Shown here: piece after piece, positions 16,904-25,456 of the stretch | Layout: every line of letters starts with the position of its first letter | Position numbering within the stretch: the stretch's first letter is position 1 | DNA from: Fimbriimonadales bacterium | GTDB lineage: Bacteria > Armatimonadota > Fimbriimonadia > Fimbriimonadales > GBS-DC | Assembly (NCBI GenBank): GCA_025998675.1 | Contig: AP024673.1 | Span: 1,143,221-1,207,220 of the forward strand | Reading direction: 5' to 3' | Length of the DNA: 64,000 bases | Notes under the pieces: generated by a model | Told to the model about the DNA's origin: nothing | The model's input: the letters and a program-made list of their open reading frames with translations, nothing else | Database searches by the model: none | Position numbers and translations under genes: made by a program

Positions 16904-17899
16904 CTACTCCTCGAGTTGCGCGATAGCGACGGGAACCCCGCCCTGCGCCGCCGATTGCCACGCCGCCTCCGTGAACGCCGTGATGCGCAGCGCGTTTTCG
17001 GGCTTCGATTGCACCTCCTCGCGCCCCAGAATCGCGTTCACAAAGTTGATAATCGGCTGCGACCCCTGCGGCAGGTTCTCCTGCTTGTAGCGGTTGCCGT
17101 GCGCGTCGCAGATTTCGAGCTGGTCGTGGCGAATCAGGTAGCTACCCTCGCTGCCCACGACGGTAATCTCCTCGTGCCAGCCGACGGTCGTGCTGCCGAT
17201 AATCGACAGGTTGCCAATCGCGCCGTTGGCGTACTCGAACGCCAGCGCGGAGTTGATGTCCACCTTGCGGTCGAAGTATTGCATGTACGCGCTGACTTTC
17301 GTCGCGGGCGCCTCGATAATCCACATCAGGAAGTCCACCAGGTGCGAGCCGGTGTCGTTAATCTGCCCGCCGCCCGACAGTTCGGGATCCTGACGCCAGG
17401 TGTTGGCGGTGGCGCGCATCCAGTTCTGCAGGTTGATGGCTTGCACGAAATGCACCTCGCCGATTTCGCCGCGCCGAATGCCTTCGTACACATAGCGGTA
17501 CACGGGGATGTAGTGCCGCTGGTAGGCAATCAGCCCGACCTTGCCCGTCTCGCGGATTTTGCGCACCAGCGCCTGCGCATGCGCCACCGTGCAGACCATG
17601 GGCTTTTCAATCATCACATGCAGTCCCCTGTCCAGCGCGTCCATCGCCTGCTGGAAGTGAAGCGTGTGAGGCGAGACAATCATCACGCCGTCCATCTCGA
17701 CTTTGTCCAGCATTTCACGATAGTCGTCGAAGAAGGGCGCGCCCTGCAGGTGGGGAAAGCGCTGGAGGGTGGCGTTGCGCTGGTCGGGGCTGGGTTCGGT
17801 AATGGCGACCAGCTCCGCGTCGCCGATGCCCTGCAGGATGTTGATGTGATGGCGCGCCATGCCGCCGCTGCCAATCAGTCCCAAGCGTACTTTGCTCAT
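16904..17899 (-). CDS. Gfo/Idh/MocA family oxidoreductase
   Basis: A 331-aa NAD(P)-dependent sugar oxidoreductase-like protein. The N-terminal Rossmann motif is GLIGSGGMARHH (7-18). The conserved EKPM comes near residue 98 (HVMIEKPMVCT), and the C-terminal domain has GGGQINDTGSHLVD with the family's catalytic His/Asp region. Members oxidise or epimerise sugars and inositols; the substrate is unknown. ATG 17899 has GGAGG seven bases upstream. Confidence 0.85.
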   Translation of the reverse strand: MSKVRLGLIGSGGMARHHINILQGIGDAELVAITEPSPDQRNATLQRFPHLQGAPFFDDYREMLDKVEMDGVMIVSPHTLHFQQAMDALDRGLHVMIEKPMVCTVAHAQALVRKIRETGKVGLIAYQRHYIPVYRYVYEGIRRGEIGEVHFVQAINLQNWMRATANTWRQDPELSGGGQINDTGSHLVDFLMWIIEAPATKVSAYMQYFDRKVDINSALAFEYANGAIGNLSIIGSTTVGWHEEITVVGSEGSYLIRHDQLEICDAHGNRYKQENLPQGSQPIINFVNAILGREEVQSKPENALRITAFTEAAWQSAAQGGVPVAIAQLEE

Positions 17900-17977
17900 T
17901 CAGTAGCCTCCGTCGTTGTAGGTTGGGGGGCGTTGCGCCCCGCGCCTGTTTCGAGGCAAAGGGAGGAGTTCCTGCCG

Positions 17978-18586
17978 CTATTGACTGTGTTCATGCGGCG
18001 CGTCGGGAACAAGTGTCTGGGCGACACGCGCCCATAAGTCGGGCTCTCCCAGCGCTTCGCCAAACTGCTCCACCCAGTATCGCACGCGAGCCAGATCTAT
18101 CTGGTTTGCGTGCAAACGGTATAGTTCGCGGATGTCTGCCCAGTCGATGGGGCGTTGGGCAACGCATTTCATAATTATCAGGTCTTCGGGGCGCGCGACA
18201 GGCGCCGACACAGTTGGCAGCATGACGAACACCGCGCTGTCGATGACCTCCAGCTCGAAGGGGGTGAACGCCAGCGAAATATCGACTGGAATCCCTGTGG
18301 CGCTATGTTTCAGCAGCAGCACATAGGTGCGTCGTGCGAAGTCGGCAGGGTCGGCGACACGCGGCTCAAACCCTGCCAGGCGCGCCTGCTCGAAAAATTT
18401 CGCCAGATCGATTCCTGCGCCCGACATAACCATGTCGATATCTGCGGTAGCGCGCGGATACCCGTGCAAGCCTACGGCGATTCCACCAATCAGCACGCCC
18501 GAACGGTTGGCGCTCTGCAGCAGCTGAACCAGATCGCGTAGCGCGGCTAAAAAGTCGTCTCCAAGGGCGCGTGTTTCTCCAGCCAT
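17978..18586 (-). CDS. Nucleotidyltransferase-fold protein (MNT/AbiEii-like)
   Basis: A 202-aa protein with the minimal nucleotidyltransferase motif GGIAVGLHGYPRATADIDMVM (positions about 33-53; the GG and DxD motifs metal- and nucleotide-binding), then PVDISLAF carrying the third acidic residue. Proteins of this type are either antitoxins that add AMP to a partner or toxins that add nucleotides to tRNA 3' ends. ATG 18586 lies inside the upstream 85-aa gene (40-base overlap), so the two are a coupled pair. A GTG at 18616 is a possible longer start. A toxin-antitoxin role is inference from architecture. Confidence 0.65.
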   Translation of the reverse strand: MAGETRALGDDFLAALRDLVQLLQSANRSGVLIGGIAVGLHGYPRATADIDMVMSGAGIDLAKFFEQARLAGFEPRVADPADFARRTYVLLLKHSATGIPVDISLAFTPFELEVIDSAVFVMLPTVSAPVARPEDLIIMKCVAQRPIDWADIRELYRLHANQIDLARVRYWVEQFGEALGEPDLWARVAQTLVPDAPHEHSQ

Positions 18587-18804
18587 CGTCGTTTGGCTTC
18601 GATCCAGCGTTCGCACAGCGGGCGCGATTCGGGCAGCAGCCCCAGCGACTTCCAGAAGCTGTAGAGTTGCTGGATAGCGCGCAGTCGCTCTTCGTAGGTC
18701 ATCTGGAGACGCTCGGCGCGGGTGAGCGCCTCCACTTCACGCAGTCCGTCGCGCCAGCGGCGAATCGCCTCTGCAGGCGGCATCGGCGGTCGAGTCGCGT
18801 CCAT
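18547..18804 (-). CDS. Small helical protein paired with the nucleotidyltransferase
   Basis: An 85-aa, highly charged, all-helical protein (RWRDGLREVEALTRAERLQ then YEERLRAIQQLYSFWKSLG). I do not recognise the family. Start ATG 18804 is 7 nt behind TACAAT (18812-18817), so it is probably leaderless. Its end overlaps the nucleotidyltransferase gene by 40 bases. It may be the partner (substrate, toxin or antitoxin) of that protein. Confidence 0.6.
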   Translation of the reverse strand: MDATRPPMPPAEAIRRWRDGLREVEALTRAERLQMTYEERLRAIQQLYSFWKSLGLLPESRPLCERWIEAKRRWLEKHAPLETTF

Positions 18805-18826
18805 CGAGCGAATTGTACCCCTGAAG

Positions 18827-18851
18827 GGGCGCGGGAGTTGCGCCCGCGCCC
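18827..18851 (-). terminator. Hairpin after clpX
   Basis: A 9-bp perfect GC stem GGGCGCGGG/CCCGCGCCC with a 7-base loop, 11 bases past the clpX stop. No T-run follows on the minus strand, so termination may be inefficient. The -10 of the next gene begins 10 bases further on. Confidence 0.5.
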
Positions 18852-18861
18852 AATTCGCCGA

Positions 18862-20121
<1,260 letters not shown>

Positions 20122-20133
20122 AAATGCCTCCTG

Positions 20134-20736
20134 TTAGCGACCGCTACGGTCTAATACATGGTCGATTATTCCATACTCGCGGGCTTCCTGCGCGGACATG
20201 AAGTAGTCGCGCGCGGTATCCTGTTCCACGCGCTCAATCGGTTGCCCTGTGTGCTTATGCAGAATATTGTTCAGGATGTCTTTGTAGCGCAGCACCTCGC
20301 GCGCCTGAATTTCGATATCGAGCGCGGTTCCCTGAAAGCCCGCATGCACCTGGTGAATCATGATGCGCGCGTGCGGGAGCGCGTAGCGTTTGCCCGGCGC
20401 GCCGCCCGCCAGCAATACCGCGCCCATGCTCGCCGCCTGCCCAATGCAAATCGTGGCGACATCGGGGCGAATCATTTGCATCGTGTCGTAAATCGCCAGC
20501 CCTGCGCTCACCACGCCGCCCGGCGAGTTGATATACATATCGATGTCCTTGTCGGGGTCCTCTTTCTCAAGGAACAGCAGCGACGCCACCACGAGATTGG
20601 CGATGTCGTCGTTGATGGGCGTGCCCACGAAAACAATCCGATCTTTGAGCAGGCGCGAGTAGATGTCGTAGGCGCGTTCGCCGCGCGCGGTCTGCTCCAC
20701 CACCATCGGTATCAGCTGGTTTTTCGGATCCATCAT
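20134..20736 (-). CDS. clpP: ATP-dependent Clp protease proteolytic subunit
   Basis: A 200-aa serine protease that forms the 14-mer chamber. The catalytic triad is S103 (GQAASMGA), H128 (ARIMIHQVH) and D177 (DTARDYFM), with spacings equal to E. coli ClpP. NSPGG and the oxyanion glycines are present. It starts 4 bases after tig and ends 12 bases before clpX, the classic order. No long propeptide is seen. Confidence 0.97.
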   Translation of the reverse strand: MMDPKNQLIPMVVEQTARGERAYDIYSRLLKDRIVFVGTPINDDIANLVVASLLFLEKEDPDKDIDMYINSPGGVVSAGLAIYDTMQMIRPDVATICIGQAASMGAVLLAGGAPGKRYALPHARIMIHQVHAGFQGTALDIEIQAREVLRYKDILNNILHKHTGQPIERVEQDTARDYFMSAQEAREYGIIDHVLDRSGR

Positions 20737-20740
20737 CGTC

Positions 20741-22045
20741 TCAGTCTCCTTGCTCTCTATTTTGGACGATATCGAGCAGTTTTTGCAGAGCGCGATCGAG
20801 TCGAAGCTCCTGAGCGATTCGCTCGCGCAGTTCGGGGTCTTCCTTCAGGCGCGCGCGCGTCTGCGGTCCCGTGTTGGTGATGGCAATCTCGGTAATCGAG
20901 TCCAGCTCCTCATCGGTGACCGTGATGCCCTCCTGGTCGGCGATTGCCATCAGCAGGAAGGTGTTCTGCAGGCGCGTGACGCCACGCTGACGCAGCTGCT
21001 CGATCACCTGGTCGCGGGTCAGCCCCGATTGCTGCGCAAACATTTCGAACGAAAGCCCATTCTGCGCCAGTTCGCGGGCGAAGTCCTCGGCTTCCTCGCG
21101 CAGTTGCTCCTCGATAAGCGCGTCGGGCAGGTGGACGATGCTCCGTTCGCGCAGCGCCGCTAACGCCTGATTGCGCGCCTGATCCTGCAGGTACTCGGTT
21201 TTGCTCTGGATAATCCGCTGACCTATCGCTTCACGCATCGAGGACAGGTCGGTATAGCCATGCTGCTGGGCAAATGCGTCGTTGATTTCGGGATAGACAG
21301 GCGCATAGACCCGGTCGAGGGTGACGGCGACGGTGAGCGTTTTGCCTGCCAGTTCGGGGTCGTCGAAGCTTTCGGGGAAGGTGAGCGTCGCCTCTCTGGT
21401 CTCGCCCTCGCGCATGCCCGACAGCAGGTTGTCCAGTGCGCCGAAGGTCTCGCCCAGCGTCAGCATGTAGCGATTGCGCGGCGCGTCCTCCTGCTCCAGC
21501 GATTGAATCCCGACAATCAGGCGGTCGTCAGGCTGCGCGGGACGCTCCGGACTCGCTTCAAGCTTCATCTGCTGCTTGCGGAGCGCGTCAATCGCCTGGT
21601 CGATTTCCTCGTCGCTGGTCTCCTGGGGTGGGATGGGGAATCGCAGGTCGCGGTACTCGCCCAGCTTCTCCACCACGGGGCGCAGCGGGATGGTGAGTTG
21701 GAATCGAAACGGCTCGCCTTCCTGTAAACGCTCTATGTCCACCTTCGGGGGGCGGTAGGGTTCAACCTGCTCGTGCGCCAGCACTTTGGGGATGAATTCG
21801 TCCATCATCAGTTCGCCTGCCGCGCGGCGCAGGTTCTCTTCGGGGATGGCGCGTCGAATCATCGCGGCGGGCGCCTGCCCCGGACGGAAGCCCGGCACGC
21901 GAATGTGTTTGCCCAGATAGCGCACCGCCCGATCGAACATGCGTTGCGTTGTCGGCGCGTCCACCTCCACAGTCAGCAGAATCGTGACAGGCGACGGTTG
22001 CTCACGGTTCAGGATTTGAAAAGATTGCGTGGATTGCGTTTGCAT
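20741..22045 (-). CDS. tig: Trigger factor, ribosome-associated chaperone
   Basis: A 434-aa protein with the three trigger-factor parts: an N-terminal ribosome-binding domain with the signature GFRPGQAP (usual GFRxGKxP; Gln replaces the Lys), a central FKBP-like domain (about 150-245: PDDRLIVG... YMLTLGE), and a long helical C-terminal arm. It holds nascent chains at the exit tunnel. The gene begins only 21 bases after the tRNA-Gly 3' end, leaving no room for its own promoter there, so it is likely read through from the tRNA promoter. Confidence 0.95.
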   Translation of the reverse strand: MQTQSTQSFQILNREQPSPVTILLTVEVDAPTTQRMFDRAVRYLGKHIRVPGFRPGQAPAAMIRRAIPEENLRRAAGELMMDEFIPKVLAHEQVEPYRPPKVDIERLQEGEPFRFQLTIPLRPVVEKLGEYRDLRFPIPPQETSDEEIDQAIDALRKQQMKLEASPERPAQPDDRLIVGIQSLEQEDAPRNRYMLTLGETFGALDNLLSGMREGETREATLTFPESFDDPELAGKTLTVAVTLDRVYAPVYPEINDAFAQQHGYTDLSSMREAIGQRIIQSKTEYLQDQARNQALAALRERSIVHLPDALIEEQLREEAEDFARELAQNGLSFEMFAQQSGLTRDQVIEQLRQRGVTRLQNTFLLMAIADQEGITVTDEELDSITEIAITNTGPQTRARLKEDPELRERIAQELRLDRALQKLLDIVQNREQGD

Positions 22046-22066
22046 GATGACGCCTCTAAATTAGGA

Positions 22067-22141
22067 TGGAGCGGGAGACGGGACTCGAACCCGCGACCCT
22101 CTCGTTGGCAACGAGATGCTCTACCACTGAGCTACTCCCGC
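22067..22141 (-). tRNA. tRNA-Gly (GCC), CCA encoded
   Basis: Cloverleaf read on the minus strand: acceptor GCGGGAG/CTCCCGC, D arm GTAGCTCAGTGGTAGAG (typical), anticodon stem CTCGT-TGCCAAC-GAG with GCC, T arm GGGTTCGAGTC. Discriminator T and a genomic CCA follow. It is the last tRNA of a five-gene array, 21 bases before tig. Confidence 0.97.
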
Positions 22142-22165
22142 ACATCGTATTGATTATACCCGATT

Positions 22166-22251
22166 TGGTGGGCGAGGGGAGACTCGAACTCCCACGGGCA
22201 AAGCCCACCAGATCCTAAGTCTGGCGTGTCTACCGATTCCACCACTCGCCC
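22166..22251 (-). tRNA. tRNA-Leu (TAG), CCA encoded
   Basis: Class II tRNA with a long variable arm. Acceptor GGGCGAG/CTCGCCC; anticodon loop CTTAGGA gives TAG; the T arm contains GAGTTCGAGTCTC. Discriminator A plus genomic CCA. Length 86 nt. Confidence 0.97.
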
Positions 22252-22256
22252 GGTGG

Positions 22257-22331
22257 TGGTGCCGAGGGGCGGATTCGAACCGCCGACACCCGGATTTTCA
22301 GTCCAGTGCTCTACCACTGAGCTACCTCGGC
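22257..22331 (-). tRNA. tRNA-Phe (GAA), CCA encoded
   Basis: Acceptor GCCGAGG/CCTCGGC, anticodon loop CTGAAAA giving GAA, T arm GCGGTTCGAATCCGC, discriminator A, genomic CCA. Five bases separate it from tRNA-Leu. Confidence 0.97.
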
Positions 22332-22334
22332 GCA

Positions 22335-22412
22335 TGGCGGGGCTGACGGGACTTGAACCCGCGACCTCTAGCGTGACAGGCTAGCGCTCTGACCTGGCTG
22401 AGCTACAGCCCC
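22335..22412 (-). tRNA. tRNA-Asp (GTC), CCA encoded
   Basis: Acceptor GGGGCTG/CAGCCCC, anticodon stem CTAGC and loop CTGTCAC giving GTC, discriminator G as required for Asp, genomic CCA. Length 78 nt. Confidence 0.97.
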
Positions 22413-22429
22413 GCAAGTCTATCGCTCGC

Positions 22430-22505
22430 TGGTGGGCGAAGCAGGGCTCGAACCTGCGACCTCTTCCTTGTAAGGGAAGCGCTCTCCCAGCTGAGCTATT
22501 CGCCC
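22430..22505 (-). tRNA. tRNA-Val (TAC), CCA encoded
   Basis: Acceptor GGGCGAA/TTCGCCC, anticodon stem CTTCC with loop CTTACAA giving TAC, T arm GCAGGTTCGAGCCCTGC, discriminator A and genomic CCA. It is first in the array, about 20 bases downstream of a consensus promoter. Confidence 0.97.
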
Positions 22506-22524
22506 GATGTCTCAGGCAGAGTGT

Positions 22525-22554
22525 ATTATACCACACCTCCCCGCGCCGTGTCAA
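22525..22554 (-). promoter_or_regulatory. Consensus promoter of the tRNA-tig-clpPX unit
   Basis: Minus strand TTGACA (22549-22554), 18 bases, TATAAT (22525-22530), preceded by TG at the extended position (TGTGGTATAAT). Among the best matches to the housekeeping consensus in the window. Transcription should start about 10 bases before tRNA-Val. Confidence 0.85.
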
Positions 22555-22565
22555 GGGGGGCATAG

Positions 22566-22621
22566 GGGCGTTCGAAAATCTTTGCTGAAGCGGAACTGTC
22601 GCGCAGGATTTTCCGAACACC
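22566..22621. repeat. Hairpin A flanking the nos region
   Basis: GTTCGAAAATC (22570-22580) pairs with GATTTTCCGAAC (22607-22618), one bulge, loop of 26 bases. It lies between the divergent tRNA and nosZ promoters. A related hairpin (core GTTCGAGAGATC) lies on the far side of the nos genes at 29697-29748. Confidence 0.6.
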
Positions 22622-22630
22622 TTCACCCCC

Positions 22631-22692
22631 TTGACAAATCCGTCGTCAATCGGGTATATATATACTACCCATTAGACCTAAATAATCTAATG
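22631..22692 (+). promoter_or_regulatory. nosZ promoter with operator-like inverted repeat
   Basis: TTGACA (22631-22636), 18 bases, TATATA (22655-22660). Immediately downstream is a 7-bp perfect inverted repeat CATTAGA-9-TCTAATG (22670-22692), covering the expected start site and first transcribed bases. The left half with its next two bases (CATTAGACC) recurs exactly in front of the cytochrome c gene at 29629-29637. This placement suits repression by a dimeric regulator, for example of the Rrf2 (NsrR-like) or CRP/FNR type; the identity is not determined. Confidence 0.65.
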
Positions 22693-22718
22693 AGGCGAGA
22701 GATAGGAGGAGCAAAACC

Positions 22719-24710
22719 ATGAGAGGCGCGGTATCTACACGGTACCTCATTGCGGGAGCGGTAATCCTGCTGGTTGTTGGCTTGGTGTTTGTGTTGCGCA
22801 GTGCTCGTACGCCAGGACTGCCCGCTGGACTACCCAGCGACGCGCTGGCGGTGGCGAACGAACGCGGACTTTCCCCAGAGGATGTCTATGCAGCCCTTGC
22901 GACCTATGTGCCGGGCGGTAAGCACGACGAATATGTCATGTTCGCCTCAGGCGGGCATAGTGGACAGGTAATTGCGATTGGCATTCCCTCGATGCGCATT
23001 TTGAAAGTTATCCCTGTGTTTGTGCCCGATTCGTGGAGTGGCTACGGGTTTGGCGTGGAAAACACCGCGTTGCATGAAGTCTATGGGCGTGGACCGTATC
23101 CCCCGGCTGACACGCACCATCCCGCAATTAGCGAGACCAACGGAGAGTACGACGGCGAGTTCCTATTTATCGGCGACAAGTTGAACGGGCGCGTGGCTGT
23201 GGTGGATCTGAAGGACTGGGAGACCAAGCAGATTGTGCGCAATCCAGTGATTAACAATAACCATGGCGCGGCGTTTGTGACTCCCAACACCGAGTATGTG
23301 GTTGAGGTTTCCCAGTACGGCGCGCCTCTGGGTCACAAGTACGCGCCCCTCGAACGCTACAAGGACGAGTATCGCGGCTTGCTGACCTTCTGGAAGTTCG
23401 ATCGCAAAAAGGGGCGTATCCTTGTAGAGGAGTCCTTTGCGATCGAGCTGCCTCCCTACTGGCAGGACCTTGCCGACTGCGGCAAAGCCGCCAGCGACGG
23501 CTGGGTCTTCGTGAACTCGTTCAACACGGAGCTGGCGACCGGCGGCGTGGAGAAGGGCAAACCGCCGTTCGAGGCGGGCGTCTCCCAGAACGACATGGAC
23601 TATCTACACATCGTCAACTGGAAGAACGCCGAGCAACTGGTGAAGGCGGGTAAGTTCGTGCGCATCAACGACTTCCGTGTCATTCCTATCAAGGAGGCGG
23701 TCGCGGGCGGCGCGTTGTTCCTGACCCCTGAACCGAAAAGCCCGCACGGCGTGGATGTGAGCCCTGGTGGGCAATATATCGTCGTCGGCGGCAAGCTCGA
23801 TCCCCATGTGACCGTCTACAGCATCGACCGCATCAAACAAGCGATCGAGAAAAAAGACTACGAGAAGACTGACGAGTATGGGATTCCTGTACTGCGATTT
23901 GACGCCGTCAAAGAGGCGCAGGTCGAGCTGGGGCTGGGTCCGTTGCACACCCAGTTCGACGACAAGGGCTATGCCTACACAAGCCTGTTCCTCGACACTG
24001 CTGTGGTTCGCTGGACGCTGGGACCAAATGACAAGTACAAAGCGCCCGAAGAACCGTGGAAGGTGGTCGGTAAGGTGCAGACCCATTACAATATCGGACA
24101 CCTTGCCGTTGTGGAGGGCGATACGACCAAGCCAGTAGGCAAATACCTAGTCGCTCTGAACAAATGGTCGGTGGACCGTTTCCTGAGCACGGGACCGTTG
24201 CTGCCGCAGAACCTGCAGCTGGTGGACATTGGCAATACAGGCGAGACGATGCGCTTGTTGGCAGATATGCCGCTGGGTGTCGGCGAGCCACACTACGCCC
24301 AGATTATTCGCGCCGACCGACTTAAATCGTGGGAGGTCTACCCGGAGGTCGGTTGGGACGCTCATGCGCAGGCGAAATCGGCACACGCCACCGATAAAGG
24401 GCGCATCGAGGTTAAGGGCGACACGGTTCATATCTACACTACTGTGGTGCGCAGCCACTTCAACCCAGAGCATGTGAAGGTGAAAAAAGGGCAGAAGGTG
24501 GTCTGGCACTTGACCAATACCGAGCGCACACGTGACGCCACCCACGGCTTCGCAATTCCCGCGTATGGCATCGGTGCGAGCCTCGAGCCCGGCGAGACCG
24601 TGACCGTGCGGTTCACGGCAGATAAGGAAGGCTCCTTCCCCTTCTATTGCACGGAGTTCTGCTCGGCGCTGCATCTGGAGATGATGGGCTATCTTCAGGT
24701 CGAGCCGTAA
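22719..24710 (+). CDS. nosZ: Nitrous-oxide reductase, Sec-exported (clade II) type
   Basis: A 663-aa multicopper enzyme that reduces N2O to N2 outside the cytoplasmic membrane. It starts with an uncleaved-looking or Sec signal helix (about 8-26) and no twin-arginine motif, as in clade II. The propeller domain supplies His ligands for CuZ, including those in ADTHHP, NNNHGAAF, KSPHGVDV, GPLHTQF and YNIGHLAV. The C-terminal cupredoxin domain binds CuA: C644, C648, H652 and M655 in CTEFCSALHLEM. AGGAGG lies nine bases before ATG 22719. A terminator follows, so it may be made in excess over the downstream maturation genes. Confidence 0.95.
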   Translation: MRGAVSTRYLIAGAVILLVVGLVFVLRSARTPGLPAGLPSDALAVANERGLSPEDVYAALATYVPGGKHDEYVMFASGGHSGQVIAIGIPSMRILKVIPVFVPDSWSGYGFGVENTALHEVYGRGPYPPADTHHPAISETNGEYDGEFLFIGDKLNGRVAVVDLKDWETKQIVRNPVINNNHGAAFVTPNTEYVVEVSQYGAPLGHKYAPLERYKDEYRGLLTFWKFDRKKGRILVEESFAIELPPYWQDLADCGKAASDGWVFVNSFNTELATGGVEKGKPPFEAGVSQNDMDYLHIVNWKNAEQLVKAGKFVRINDFRVIPIKEAVAGGALFLTPEPKSPHGVDVSPGGQYIVVGGKLDPHVTVYSIDRIKQAIEKKDYEKTDEYGIPVLRFDAVKEAQVELGLGPLHTQFDDKGYAYTSLFLDTAVVRWTLGPNDKYKAPEEPWKVVGKVQTHYNIGHLAVVEGDTTKPVGKYLVALNKWSVDRFLSTGPLLPQNLQLVDIGNTGETMRLLADMPLGVGEPHYAQIIRADRLKSWEVYPEVGWDAHAQAKSAHATDKGRIEVKGDTVHIYTTVVRSHFNPEHVKVKKGQKVVWHLTNTERTRDATHGFAIPAYGIGASLEPGETVTVRFTADKEGSFPFYCTEFCSALHLEMMGYLQVEP

Positions 24711-24719
24711 TTACGCTCA

Positions 24720-24762
24720 GGGGCGGGCGCAGGTCGGATGCGCCTGCGCCGCCCCATTTTTT
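24720..24762 (+). terminator. Intrinsic terminator between nosZ and the maturation genes
   Basis: Stem GGGGCGG-GCGCAGG with CCTGCGC-CGCCCC (24720-24733 and 24743-24755), followed by ATTTTTT. It starts 10 bases after the nosZ stop and 61 bases before the next start. Read-through would set a low level of the downstream genes. Confidence 0.85.
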
Positions 24763-24780
24763 GAAGCGAGGTGAACCACG

Positions 24781-25440
24781 ATGAAACAGACGACTCGGTG
24801 TGTAGGAGAGATTTACGCTAAAGTGATGCTGCTGCTGGCGGCAGCGCTTGTGTTCGGTTCTATCTTCCTACCATACTGGAAGATTCATATTATCGCGCCG
24901 CAGTATCCGAAGGGGTTGGATGTCTATGTGCATGTCACGGGCGCACGCGGCGATGTCCAGGAGGTGGACGGCTTGAATCACTATATCGGCATGCGCCCTC
25001 TGGGTGAAGCCGCGCCGTTTGAGCGCAAAATCGCTGTGCCCGGGTTGAGCCTTGTTGCGATCGCGCTGTCTCTGGCGGCGTTTGTGTCGCGTCCACGCTG
25101 GTTCTCATGGTTGCTAATCGCGCCCGTAGTTGCGGTGCTGTTTGTGTTCCCAGCAGACCTCTATTACTGGCTGCGTGAGTTTGGATTGAATCTCGATCCG
25201 AAGGCGCCTCTAAGCGCGATGGTGAAGCCCTTTGTACCGCCCATCTTCGGTCCAGGCAAAATCGCCCAGTTCGGCGTGGAGTCGTGGCCGACATGGGGCT
25301 ACTGGGCATGCCTTGTGGCGAGCATACTGGCAGTCGTTGCGCAGCATCGGCGTGTGCAGTGCGAGCGCCAGTTGCAGAGGCAAGCGCGCCCACATCCAGA
25401 AAGCCCGACTGCCGCCCCGATCTTGACGGTAATTCGCTAA
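24781..25440 (+). CDS. Four-helix membrane protein of the nos cluster (NosB-like position)
   Basis: A 219-aa protein with four hydrophobic helices (about 15-33, 87-105, 110-132 and 176-194) and a first external loop carrying APQYPKGLDVYVHV and LNHYIGM. The same gene order (nosZ then a small polytopic protein then nosD) occurs in clade II nos clusters, where this position is called nosB; similar loops are common next to nosZ/nosL, but no activity is known. GAGGTGA precedes ATG 24781 by six bases. Assignment as NosB is by position and topology, not by clear sequence identity. Confidence 0.6.
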   Translation: MKQTTRCVGEIYAKVMLLLAAALVFGSIFLPYWKIHIIAPQYPKGLDVYVHVTGARGDVQEVDGLNHYIGMRPLGEAAPFERKIAVPGLSLVAIALSLAAFVSRPRWFSWLLIAPVVAVLFVFPADLYYWLREFGLNLDPKAPLSAMVKPFVPPIFGPGKIAQFGVESWPTWGYWACLVASILAVVAQHRRVQCERQLQRQARPHPESPTAAPILTVIR

Positions 25441-25456
25441 CCCGACGGAGGGCAGG

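Noticed and set aside
17920-17960. GGGGCG-TT-GCGCCCC palindrome as an operator
   Set aside because: Short GC palindromes are frequent at this composition; no promoter nearby supports it.
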